From: Rapana venosa
Lineage: Eukaryota > Mollusca > Gastropoda > Neogastropoda > Muricidae
DNA: 64,000 bases
Direction: 5' to 3'
Assembly: GCA_028751875.1 (NCBI GenBank)
Contig: CM054162.1
Span: forward strand, 6,034,712-6,098,711
In this document: one piece after another, positions 60,359 to 64,000 of the stretch
Position numbering within the stretch: position 1 is the stretch's first letter
Layout of the letters: each line of letters begins with the position of its first letter
The notes under the pieces: model-generated
What the model was told of the DNA's origin: nothing
The model's database searches: none
What the model saw: the letters and a program-made list of their open reading frames with translations, nothing else
Position numbers and translations under genes: made by a program

Positions 60359-63150
60359 ATTCCTGTATCTGATGATGTCCTTAATGTCCTGGTGGTTAGA
60401 GTGTTGCACATTGCACTCACAATCTGCCAACATAGGTTCAAACCCCATTCAAAGGGATTTTTCCCCCTGGAGTTACATCAGTGCCAACTACATACCCCCC
60501 ACCCCCCCTCCCCTTTCCCCCCTCAAAGTTCTTCAGATGAGATGATAAACCAAGGCCCAGTGTGCAAATGCATACAGAACATCTTGCACACATGTTAAAA
60601 CCTGTTCCACTTTTTGGGAGTAGGCCATTGTGTGCTGGTGGGAACGCAGGAGAAAATTTACAAAAACTGCATGCACATGGGGACTGGATGTATAAAAAGC
60701 ACATAAGTGCTTATTCCAATATTCTCCAAATAAAAGAAGGAATAAATCAACAAATTAATCAAAATCTCTTACAATTTACTAATCATGTAGTTATGACTGT
60801 CCAGTGTTAAATGACTTGCAAAAAGGGTTTGGCATTTAAGTTAAAAAAACCCAACAGCAACAACAAATAAGAATCTCCTGAAAGTGTGTCACAGAAACCA
60901 AATCCTATTATTCAAGTAACCACGAGTGGTTTCTCAACCTGAGACAAGTCTTTGATGGTTACAGAAACCACAGCTGTCACTCCCCCCCCCCACCCTTTCA
61001 GCTCCCCTCAGCTGCTAGATCCATTCCATCCCAGCTAGTGCTAATTACAGCAGAAAGTAACCGCACTTGGAGAAGGAGTGCGCTAATTTTAGCACTGGCC
61101 CTGGCCCCTTGACTGAGTTATGCTGGATTTGCATGCTGTGAAACCTGAACATACCCAGCATACATCCCCAAAGTCGGAATGTGGCTACCTTCACAGTGGG
61201 CAAAAATGGTCGCATGCGCAAACTCTCACCACTGGTGACCCTCAAAGCTCTGGCTGAGGAACGCCCCCCCCCCCAAAAAAAAACCCAAACAAAAAAAGAC
61301 AAAAAAAGGAACAACTCTCCACTCACATTAGCATTGATGGCAGCGGCCAGCGCCTGCAGAAACTCATTGGTTCTCTCTGGTTCGTGGCCGGCCACAATCT
61401 TGGCCGGTTTGGCCACTATGTTCTGACCCAGCACAGCCGCTGTAACAACATATTCATCAGCGCTTGTAATAAAACTCACATCATTTTTTTTCTTTTGTTT
61501 TGTACCTGAACAGAGATGTGTGCTACACCCACCAAGAATAAAGCAAAACAACAACAACAACAACAACGTGGATCGGTGGTCTAGAGGTAATGCACCTGCC
61601 TAAAAAGCGAAAAAGTCCAGGTTTGATACAGGTCTGGGTTTGATCCCTGGCCCTGCTTGCGCCCAAAACTTTCCCCCCTCCACTAGACCGTAAGAGATGG
61701 TTGTCTAGGTACTAGCCTTTCAGATGAGACAATAAACTGACATTCTGTGTGCAGCACCCATTCAGCGCTCATAAAAGAACCTGCGGCAACAAGAGAGTTG
61801 TCCCTGGCAAAGTTCTGTAGGAAAAAAGCCCAGTCGTATAAAGAAGAAAAAAAAATTCATGCAGAGTAATCTGCTGCAACTTAAAGAGGTATACAAATAC
61901 AAATAACAACAAAAGAAGAAAGGAAGAAAGAAAGAAATGTGATCTGTATGTAAGTGAGGACAAACATTTTTTTTTCTTGTCTTGTGTCTTCTCTCTCTTT
62001 GTGCATGGACATGCACATGCATGTGTGCGCATATGTGTGTGCGCGCATGCATATATGTGAAAAGCATGTGCATGTACGTATATATGTGTTTGCGTCTAAT
62101 ATTTGTGAACACATAATTATTTGTGGGAATAAGCATATGCGCATTTCAACATTTTTAATCAATCAATCGATCAATCAATCAATACTTTCTTATCTCAGAA
62201 AGAGAAAATTTATTAGATGGGACTGTCACAACCACTTAATGCTAAAATATCATAATTCAAATGTCTCTTCTGTGGGCATGCCAGGGGCCTGTCAGTGTAA
62301 ATAGCACCCCACCTTCCAGAAATTCAGTGCAAGGAATTCCCTCCCTCTTTGTTCTTACCTTGTTCCTTTTCTTCCTGTCACCTCCCTCTTGTCTACTTTC
62401 TTCTTTATTTGTCCATTCTTCTACCCTTTTTTCCCCAGAATGACTTAATATATAATGATTCTGTCCTATGCCAAAGCAGATGCGCTGGGCCTGACTTGTC
62501 AGACACTTATTGGCACCACAATGCATTTTCACTCCTATGACAGACATTAGTTGCTGTCTAAGTGTTTCAAGAAGAAGAAGGAGAAATGAACAAATAAAAA
62601 CATGACTATTTTGCAGCTTCATAAATTTTGTTTTTAACAAGTGCCAGTCGCTTTGTTCCCAGCCTCAACAATGAGCATATCTGAGTGCTAATAAAATCAT
62701 GAGCATGCAATCTGAGTACTAACAATTATGAGCATATCTGAATAACAGTGCCAACAATCATGAGCATATCACAGTTGTTAGTTTTCCCCACTTTCAGCTA
62801 CTCTCAGCTGCTGTCCATTCCATCCCAGCTGGTGCTAATTACAGAAGAAACTGACCACACTTGGATTTGGTAAAAGGAAGGGGATAATTTTAGCACTGGG
62901 CCCTCGACCGAGCCATGCTGGATTTGCGTGCTGTGATATCTGAGAGCCAACAATCATGAGCATATCTATGTGGTAACACACAGCAATTCCCTAGCATACC
63001 TTGAACAGAATTTAGCAACAAGGAAAAGATTTCATATGTTCTGACAACTTACGTTCCACACCAAATCCTCACATACTATTAATCAACCATGTACTACTTA
63101 CCAACCATGTCGATAGATTTCTGTAGAAAAGCTATCTTGGCTTCTTTTTC
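28091..63150 (-). CDS. TRAF3IP1: TRAF3IP1/IFT54, intraflagellar transport B protein (15 3' exons; 5' partial)
   Basis: IFT54 (MIP-T3) is a peripheral IFT-B subunit that links IFT20 and tubulin/microtubules during cilium assembly. Exons in transcription order: 63150-63102, 61439-61327, 60002-59856, 56547-56368, 52663-51172, 49358-49293, 48292-48232, 45080-45060, 36506-36428, 35706-35623, 34090-33976, 33293-33254, 32500-32424, 31267-31044, 28247-28091. All splice phases agree except inside exon 52663-51172, which changes frame twice. Conserved landmarks are AKIAFLQKSIDM, KPAKIVAGHEPERTNEFLQ, a K/R/E/D-rich middle, [25 protein letters not shown] and the C-terminal coiled coil (LGKIMDYVQEDMDSMQKEL, IEPLKAQLADLD). 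The calponin-homology-like N-terminal domain is beyond the right edge. With about 968 residues here, it exceeds the whole human protein (691), mainly through one huge exon. Identity is very secure; the exact middle structure is less so. Confidence 0.95.
28440..28680. repeat. Minisatellite: CA tract plus gactcctattcaaa
   Basis: About ten units, each with acacacagactcctattcaa of varying CA length. It borders the CT-rich array in the last IFT54 intron. Confidence 0.8.
28690..31040. repeat. Long CT-rich array (tctcttcactcactc units)
   Basis: 2.35 kb of almost pure pyrimidine with a recurring tctcttcactcactc motif and many one-base differences. It fills nearly the whole last intron of IFT54 and ends within a few bases of the donor of exon 31267-31044, whose transcript would read GA-rich here. 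Confidence 0.9.
31044..31267 (-). CDS. TRAF3IP1: IFT54 exon, conserved coiled coil
   Basis: The acceptor tttttccaccag sits just above 31267 and the donor gtgagt starts at 31043. It encodes ERPALSDAQRRKQREL through IERLQTSIQSLTRSANPLGK, IMDYVQEDMDSMQKEL and ENKEHALALRRER. This is the IFT20-binding coiled coil and the second most conserved block. The donor is followed immediately by a 2.3-kb CT-rich array. Confidence 0.96.
31380..31555 (-). mobile_element. Family C SINE, rearranged 3' fragment
   Basis: Reverse fragment (ttggctagagctccaaatgg, ggtagccacattctgactt) split by a local array of tttgtttggtttggttccca (31430-31510). Confidence 0.5.
31556..31965 (-). mobile_element. Family A-related SINE split by a family B insertion
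   Basis: Minus-strand family A sequence runs at 31556-31605, stops, and resumes at 31750-31965 (tgacatgaaatggcctactc to ttcaaagacag). The gap is filled by family B sequence and both junctions carry ttcctact. Confidence 0.7.
31606..31749 (+). mobile_element. Family B SINE, 5'-truncated, nested
   Basis: It contains only the family B body and tail (agtgagggagaggagatgag to ggacacctttacctttac) and interrupts a family A copy. An 8-bp ttcctact sits at both ends (31598-31605 and 31750-31757), consistent with a target-site duplication. Confidence 0.7.
32285..32365 (+). mobile_element. Family B SINE fragment
   Basis: Body and tail only: ccctcaatatgctagcccta, gaagtgaggtctctgacgcc, ggttatgggac. Confidence 0.65.
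32424..32500 (-). CDS. TRAF3IP1: IFT54 exon, start of coiled-coil half
   Basis: The acceptor is tatacag and the donor gtaagt. It encodes [20 protein letters not shown] then TKKTEI, matching [21 protein letters not shown]. Confidence 0.93.
32535..32855 (-). mobile_element. Family D repeat, full length
   Basis: Reverse copy: atgctcagacagcaactacc, cctgacaaatcaggccaagc, to actggcaggcccctggttga. Confidence 0.75.
32995..33095 (+). mobile_element. Family C SINE, 3' fragment
   Basis: ccccgagttggaacacggct, aggaacggttgtatacacaa, gagcctcagagctctagcca. A reversed piece of the same end lies at 33170-33230, forming an inverted pair. Confidence 0.6.
33254..33293 (-). CDS. TRAF3IP1: IFT54 short exon
   Basis: A 40-base exon with acceptor aatcacag and donor gtgagt. 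It encodes VSSQADAEDDAEH plus one base. It is in phase with both neighbours and precedes [12 protein letters not shown], like [13 protein letters not shown] in vertebrates. Confidence 0.85.
33660..33810 (+). mobile_element. Family A SINE, partial
   Basis: Diverged middle and tail (aaacctgttccacccttcag, gcgggaacagatgacaaaat) following a CA array. Confidence 0.6.
33976..34090 (-). CDS. TRAF3IP1: IFT54 exon, acidic segment
   Basis: The acceptor is gctgtcatcag and the donor gtgagg. It encodes RLGTGAPTNVIVDDGKQ and SDDEDENFLVEESAPPPPVS, matching [22 protein letters not shown] of vertebrate IFT54. Confidence 0.93.
34265..34590 (+). mobile_element. Family A SINE, head truncated
   Basis: It starts at the ggatattttcccctggagtt block and runs to tcgatataaaagaat, then a second short copy of the tail at 34590-34640. 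It lies in an IFT54 intron. Confidence 0.8.
34770..35105 (+). mobile_element. Family D repeat, full length
   Basis: aatctgccagtataaacaga through gtgctgggcctgacttgtca to gctgtctgagcgttcgatga and GAAGAA. Confidence 0.75.
35110..35410. repeat. Dispersed repeat (pair with 58095-58400)
   Basis: Shared blocks with 58095-58400 are aacttctcatcc, gtgtgtact, tctcacagtgatt and the end of gtgttaagctggggaacaca. Class unknown; no coding potential recognised. Confidence 0.6.
35623..35706 (-). CDS. TRAF3IP1: IFT54 exon with SARPAPPR motif
   Basis: The acceptor is tgttttcag and the donor gtgtgt. It encodes [20 protein letters not shown] then VEAEPAM, the counterpart of [21 protein letters not shown] in vertebrates. 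This is a strongly family-specific motif. Confidence 0.92.
36180..36405 (+). mobile_element. Family A SINE, partial
   Basis: It runs from ccaaaagtccttcggtgaga to the tail ttccattatcctctaaataa. The head is absent. Confidence 0.75.
36428..36506 (-). CDS. TRAF3IP1: IFT54 exon
   Basis: The acceptor is gtgttgcag and the donor gtgagt. It encodes DDEEFQQRESHGPSIGENDL then PPQVTA, ending two bases into a codon. The intron upstream begins with a CA array. Confidence 0.85.
36670..36925 (+). mobile_element. Family A SINE interrupted by TG-rich sequence
   Basis: The core is at 36673-36740 and the tail at 36825-36920. About 85 bp of TG/CATG-rich sequence replaces the middle. Confidence 0.65.
37985..38400 (-). 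pseudogene. LINE reverse transcriptase C-terminal remnant
   Basis: Read on the minus strand with small frame changes it gives ERRIQAMEMRCFHKLLGISY, then a link to WYGHVTRTSGLAKTVLQGTV and LGWNELLQKAEDHKEWRSWL. This run is typical of the end of RTE-like endonuclease/reverse transcriptase proteins. Several stops and frameshifts make it a fossil, lying in an IFT54 intron on the same strand as the gene. Confidence 0.75.
39000..39440. repeat. GAA/AAG-rich purine tract
   Basis: Imperfect aagaagaagaatgcaaagaa units and eight GAT repeats at about 39328-39351. The long minus-strand open frames here are only poly-F/S/L low-complexity translations. Confidence 0.8.
40552..41330 (-). pseudogene. LINE fragment with RNase H domain
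   Basis: An open frame of more than 250 codons reads SIFTAELVAVLMALNYV, ICVDSKSVLYALKSL and WVPSHSGFFPNEWADRAAKR, the RNase H core including catalytic E, D and D positions. A cysteine motif tail follows (CLCGENISNTHIIFECKN). The reverse transcriptase is missing, so this is a 5'-truncated copy, but its 3' part is intact over more than 750 bp, suggesting a fairly recent insertion. It is in an IFT54 intron, same strand, next to the 24/28-bp minisatellite. Confidence 0.8.
41620..43980. repeat. 2.36-kb minisatellite, 24-bp then 28-bp unit
   Basis: The left part repeats aaggacatctttctatcaga plus four bases (24 bp). From about 42.4 kb the unit is ttaggaacacatattcttcc plus accagaga (28 bp). Monomers differ by point changes; three near-identical 28-bp units run from about 42765 to 42848. 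Confidence 0.9.
44079..44475 (+). mobile_element. Family F SINE, near full length
   Basis: The head gatcggtggtctagaggtaa and box B gggttcgtatcccg are followed by a body with cggcaacaagagagttgtcc and gcgctgctcttgtggcgacg, and an AAATA tail. An A run at 44347-44375 lies in the middle. Confidence 0.8.
45060..45080 (-). CDS. TRAF3IP1: IFT54 21-nt microexon
   Basis: The acceptor tgctcctaacag ends at 45081 and the donor gtaagt starts at 45059. The 21 bases enter and leave in phase 1 and give GREALDD between RRRRQ and DDEEFQQ. Both flanking exons need exactly this phase, so the microexon could be skipped or included without a frame change. The short length lowers certainty. Confidence 0.6.
45725..46055 (+). 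mobile_element. Family D repeat, full length
   Basis: ctgtcagtataaatagcatc through tgctgggcccgacttgtcag to gttgtctgagagtttgacga. Confidence 0.75.
46655..47215. repeat. Tandem array, 59-bp unit, about 9 copies
   Basis: The unit contains cacagttgctatcctaaaca, tagcaggtctcttattctcc and atcacaatttattcttctt. Copies are highly alike, so the array is young or homogenised. Confidence 0.9.
48232..48292 (-). CDS. TRAF3IP1: IFT54 exon
   Basis: The acceptor is tcttaaag and the donor gtcagt. It encodes DAPSRLQRPTSAKGSRRRRQ plus one base, and resembles the basic KTSKRRSKN segment of vertebrate IFT54. A CTAT tetranucleotide array starts 25 bp beyond the acceptor. Confidence 0.8.
48318..48912. repeat. CTAT tetranucleotide array, about 600 bp
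   Basis: CTAT repeats with interspersed ctatatcat and ctac variants, ordered as a higher-level unit at 48318-48540. The three long YLSI-type reading frames are translation of the repeat only. It starts 25 bp upstream of an IFT54 acceptor. Confidence 0.95.
49293..49358 (-). CDS. TRAF3IP1: IFT54 exon
   Basis: There are 22 codons, phase 0 to 0, between acceptor gtgtgcag and donor gtttgg. It encodes HKEAEEKENESPEQNGEKES followed by SQ, a charged linker. It joins in frame to the giant exon upstream (RDDRRTG then HKEAEE). Confidence 0.8.
49410..49510 (+). mobile_element. Family C SINE, 3' fragment
   Basis: gccccaaagttggaatatgg through ggagctctagccaaggaaaa, directly followed by CA microsatellite. 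Confidence 0.65.
49505..50198. repeat. Compound CA, GACA, GA and AAT microsatellites
   Basis: CA/CAGA at 49505-49640, GA at about 49790-50108, AAT at 50150-50194. All reading frames here are repeat translations. Confidence 0.95.
50200..51171. other. IFT54 intron, no exon seen
   Basis: A-rich intron between exons 52663-51172 and 49358-49293, with a G run near 50451-50470 and a CA tract near 50630-50680. No dispersed family recognised. Confidence 0.6.
51172..52663 (-). CDS. TRAF3IP1: IFT54 giant S/T/P-rich exon with two apparent 1-base deletions
   Basis: The acceptor cttttacag ends at 52664 and the donor gtgagc starts at 51171. The exon is 1492 bp. It begins in phase 0 (RVKEGEGAKTVN) and reads S/K-rich sequence to about 52.3 kb. 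The plausible frame then shifts once to SSSFPSSSSPQRQQ through KRVLSGTRQSSATS, and again near 51.9 kb to DVPKSVTGSATRAK through GDDNDDDDDVDGIENQ, ending RDDRRTG in phase 0. Each shift has the direction expected of one missing base; adding two gives 1494 bp, a multiple of three, so the flanking exons stay in phase. The base composition is GC-rich and coding-like. The product looks disordered and I recognise no domain. Alternatively, the exon is genuinely damaged in this haplotype. Confidence 0.75.
53165..53535 (+). mobile_element. Family C SINE, near full length
   Basis: The tRNA-like head tacagctgagtggttaagac and gttgtggatttgaatcttgg lead into cttccagatcaacttcaagt, ending ctcagagttctagcccagga and an A-rich tail. 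Confidence 0.75.
54405..54505 (+). mobile_element. Family C SINE, head only
   Basis: cttcaatcccatgggtccat, cgaatcttgg-like box B and agcatctggtgaaataaggg, cut off where family B begins. Confidence 0.6.
54515..54755 (+). mobile_element. Family B SINE: tRNA-like head fused to 5S rRNA-like segment
   Basis: It starts gggatgggataggtcagtgg, which fits a tRNA box A. From 54565 it reads gttaagcagcatcgggcgtg and cttggatgggtgaccg. By hand this segment matches eukaryotic 5S rRNA at 36 of 43 positions across its internal control region. A unique body follows (gaagtgaggtctctgacgcc), ending ggttatgggacacctttacc. It is inserted in an IFT54 intron, next to a family C fragment. Confidence 0.75.
54900..54975 (-). 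mobile_element. Family D repeat, fragment
   Basis: Reverse fragment: acactcagacaacagctaat, gttgtctgtcgtataagcga. Confidence 0.6.
55080..55290 (-). other. Possible cassette exon of IFT54 (Q/P/G/S-rich)
   Basis: On the minus strand an acceptor-like tract (cttaacatccag) is followed in phase 0 by PHKVVGGGKEQQQQLP, a proline run and SASSTTATTKKGVNTRV. The frame stays open for over 70 codons and the exons on either side are also phase 0. No strong donor is visible; the best in-phase candidates are weak. It may instead be an unrelated CAC/CAG-rich stretch. Confidence 0.25.
55385..55745 (+). mobile_element. Family C SINE, near full length
   Basis: tttgaatctccgtggcgtct, tacaatctcccaggtcagct, and the end gagctctagccaaggaacaa with an A-rich tail. 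Confidence 0.75.
56368..56547 (-). CDS. TRAF3IP1: IFT54 exon, K/R/D/E-rich region
   Basis: There are 60 codons, phase 0 to 0, with acceptor tgctggcag and donor gtaccg. The sequence is almost all charged (EKSHDREKDKKHRDR, HRDKDKDRERRRK), typical of the long charged linker of IFT54. The intron on both sides is CA or GA microsatellite. Confidence 0.88.
56695..57072 (-). mobile_element. Family F SINE, near full length
   Basis: Reverse copy: cgcgaaattcag-like start at 56715, gtgcgtcgccacaagagcag, tctcttgttgccgtgggttc, head acctctagaccatcgatcca at 57050-57070. Confidence 0.8.
57475..57657. repeat. Tandem array, 16-bp unit (32-bp higher-order)
   Basis: acaactgtgccaacct alternates with acaactgtgccaatcc, about eleven units. 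A plus-strand open frame crosses it but has no other coding features. Confidence 0.9.
58095..58400. repeat. Dispersed repeat (pair with 35110-35410)
   Basis: Diverged second copy: cgcaaacttctcatccagtg, gtaacgctggggaacgcaca. It lies in an IFT54 intron. Confidence 0.6.
58630..58795 (+). mobile_element. Family A SINE, 3' half
   Basis: It runs from tcttgcgcacacgttaaatc to attatcctcgatataaaaa and is close to the consensus. Confidence 0.8.
59220..59540. mobile_element. Second copy of the 531-874 element
   Basis: Shared blocks are cccgttgctaaggtg, gtgaaaaactttaaa, catcaaaagaaaggt-like and actccttttgtaaaaa. The terminal inverted repeats are not retained here. Confidence 0.6.
59856..60002 (-). CDS. 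TRAF3IP1: IFT54 exon, start of charged region
   Basis: There are 49 codons, phase 0 to 0, with acceptor attcag and donor gtaagt. It encodes VNNDEYVKKVLSG, then a run of eight glycines and a K/E-rich tail ending RTRSASRRKED. The first part matches LSSDDAVRRVLAGE of the vertebrate protein. Confidence 0.88.
60265..60352. repeat. TG microsatellite
   Basis: TG repeats with one TTTTG interruption, at the border of a family A SINE. Confidence 0.95.
60390..60740 (+). mobile_element. Family A SINE, near full length
   Basis: The head ggtggttagagtgttgcaca and box B-like ggttcaaaccc are followed by the core (gagatgataaaccaaggccc) and the tail. Confidence 0.75.
60990..61140 (+). mobile_element. Family G repeat
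   Basis: tttcagctcccctcagctgc, ccatcccagctagtgctaat, ctaattttagcactggccct, tgctggatttgcatgctgtg. Confidence 0.65.
61140..61265 (+). mobile_element. Family C SINE, 3' part
   Basis: It runs from aacatacccagcatacatcc to aaagctctggctgaggaacg, 60 bp downstream of the IFT54 exon donor, directly abutting a family G copy. Confidence 0.65.
61327..61439 (-). CDS. TRAF3IP1: IFT54 exon with the KPAKIVAGHEPERTNEFLQ signature
   Basis: The acceptor is ttgttacag and the donor gtgagt. It enters in phase 1 (G-CG gives Ala) and leaves in phase 0. It encodes AAVLGQNIVAKPAKIVAG and then HEPERTNEFLQALAAAINAN. This is the most conserved block of the family. Confidence 0.95.
61568..61890 (+). mobile_element. Family F SINE, internally deleted
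   Basis: The head ggatcggtggtctagaggta is followed by cggcaacaagagagttgtcc and then a direct jump to tgcagagtaatctgctgcaa. The CTCTTGTGGCGACG block is missing. Confidence 0.75.
62265..62585 (+). mobile_element. Family D repeat, full length
   Basis: gcctgtcagtgtaaatagca through gcgctgggcctgacttgtca to ttgctgtctaagtgtttcaa and GAAGAAGAAG. Confidence 0.75.
62790..62950 (+). mobile_element. Family G repeat
   Basis: tttcagctactctcagctgc, catcccagctggtgctaatt, taattttagcactgggccct, tgctggatttgcgtgctgtg. Confidence 0.65.
63102..63150 (-). CDS. TRAF3IP1: IFT54 exon (first in window)
   Basis: The acceptor is gtttgtgcag just above 63150 and the donor gtaagt starts at 63101. It encodes EKEAKIAFLQKSIDMV plus one base, matching KITFLQKAIDVV at the end of the N-terminal domain of vertebrate IFT54. 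A GA microsatellite lies 60 bp upstream in the intron. Confidence 0.88.
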
Positions 63151-63211
63151 CTGCACAAACACAGCACACTGGTCATATATATTGAACATACTCTGATTTT
63201 TAAAAATGATA

Positions 63212-63246
63212 AGAGAGAGAGGGAGAGAGAGAGAGGGAGAGAGAGA

Positions 63247-63331
<85 letters not shown>

Positions 63332-63346
63332 ACGGAGAGATAGAGA
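63212..63346. repeat. GA microsatellite
   Basis: About 130 bp of GA with a few GGAGA interruptions, just upstream of an IFT54 exon. Confidence 0.95.
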
Positions 63347-63379
63347 GCACTGGACATTGAAAAAGTTTTTTTCTGGAGA

Positions 63380-63670
63380 GAAGGATAGCCTACTGGTTAG
63401 AGTGTTGAGCTCGCGATCAGACAGCCTGGGTTCAAGCCACCACCAAGATACCCACCCGTTCAGGGAGATTTTTTTCCTTTCCAGAGTTAACATTCAGAAG
63501 TGACACTTCTTCCCCAAAAGTCCTTTGATGAGACTATAAGCCAAGGTCCTGTATACAAATGCATGCAGAACATCTTGCACATGCATTAAAACATATTCTG
63601 CCTTTTGGAAGAGTAGGCCATTACATGCCAGTGGGAATGGATGACAAAAGTGAAAAAAACGCATGCTTAC
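63380..63670 (+). mobile_element. Family A SINE, near full length
   Basis: The head tactggttagagtgttgagc and box B-like ggttcaagcc are followed by the core (gatgagactataagccaagg) and gtgggaatggatgacaaaag. Confidence 0.75.
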
Positions 63671-63694
63671 TAATGTCACTGTCATGTTTAGACA

Positions 63695-63800
63695 TATTCC
63701 CAAAAGTAGAAAATGGCTACTTTACTGCTGGGAAAATCGGCCACATGCACACAAATTCTCACCGTTGGTAAATTTCAGAGTTCTCACCTAGGAATCAAAA
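63695..63800 (+). mobile_element. Family C SINE, 3' fragment
   Basis: cccaaaagtagaaaatggct, tctcaccgttggtaaatttc, ending in an A-rich stretch. Confidence 0.55.
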
Positions 63801-63934
63801 GGAAAAATAAATGATCATGAAAGTTTCAGCTACTTAGAGTAACTTCATTTCTAAAGTAATACTTACTACAATTTAGATCAGATTGCTAGTCAGGATTTAC
63901 CCATTACTAACATTATTATCATCCCCTTCCCCTT

Positions 63935-64000
63935 GATGGACGCTATAGCCTATGCAGCTAAGACTGTTTGACTTCAATCTGACAGGTTTATGAAATCATG
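63935..64000 (+). mobile_element. Family C SINE, head, cut by window edge
   Basis: tggacgctatagcctatgca and gacttcaatctgacaggttt match the tRNA-like head; the rest is outside the window. Confidence 0.6.

Noticed and set aside
63151..64000. Search for IFT54 N-terminal domain exons
   Set aside because: Only a GA microsatellite and family A and C SINEs are visible; the exons must lie beyond the window.

Overview
This is nuclear DNA of an animal. The genes have short exons with canonical GT-AG introns, and the rest is dense microsatellites, minisatellites and pol III-derived short interspersed repeats. The repeat style and the diverged protein sequences suggest a mollusc, probably a gastropod; that is an inference from general knowledge and no search was possible. 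No prokaryotic genes, CRISPR arrays, operons or intact transposases are present.

Three protein-coding genes can be assembled exon by exon with consistent splice phases. (1) MRPL45 (mitochondrial large-subunit ribosomal protein mL45), plus strand, last four exons at 1171-4890; the 5' end lies upstream of the window. (2) NDUFA8 (respiratory complex I, quadruple CX9C subunit), plus strand, complete in three exons at 15250-18789. (3) TRAF3IP1/IFT54 (intraflagellar transport complex B), minus strand, 15 exons from 63150 down to the stop at 28091; the N-terminal exons lie beyond the right edge. NDUFA8 and IFT54 are convergent, with about 9 kb of repeats between them. MRPL45 and NDUFA8 both act in mitochondria; nothing in the sequence shows co-regulation.

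The rest is repeat. For reference I name the dispersed families: A (tRNA-like SINE, about 320 bp), B (SINE with a tRNA-like head joined to a 5S rRNA-like segment), C (tRNA-like SINE, about 400 bp), D (about 330 bp, ends in GAA repeats), E (tRNA-like SINE, about 285 bp, with 13-bp target duplications), F (tRNA-like SINE, about 390 bp) and G (about 150 bp, class unknown). Three small inverted-repeat elements look like MITEs. Four broken LINE (non-LTR retrotransposon) fragments lie at 11.5-12.9, 13.2-13.7, 38.0-38.4 and 40.5-41.3 kb. Large tandem arrays occupy IFT54 introns: a CT-rich array (28.7-31.0 kb), a 24/28-bp minisatellite (41.6-43.98 kb), a 59-bp array (46.65-47.2 kb) and a CTAT array (48.3-48.9 kb).

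The most notable points are a roughly 500-residue low-complexity exon in IFT54 that vertebrate IFT54 lacks, carrying two apparent single-base deletions; a 21-nt IFT54 microexon; the tRNA/5S chimeric SINE; nested SINE insertions with readable target duplications; and a minisatellite whose unit changes from 24 to 28 bp along the array. I did not find a wholly new gene system.
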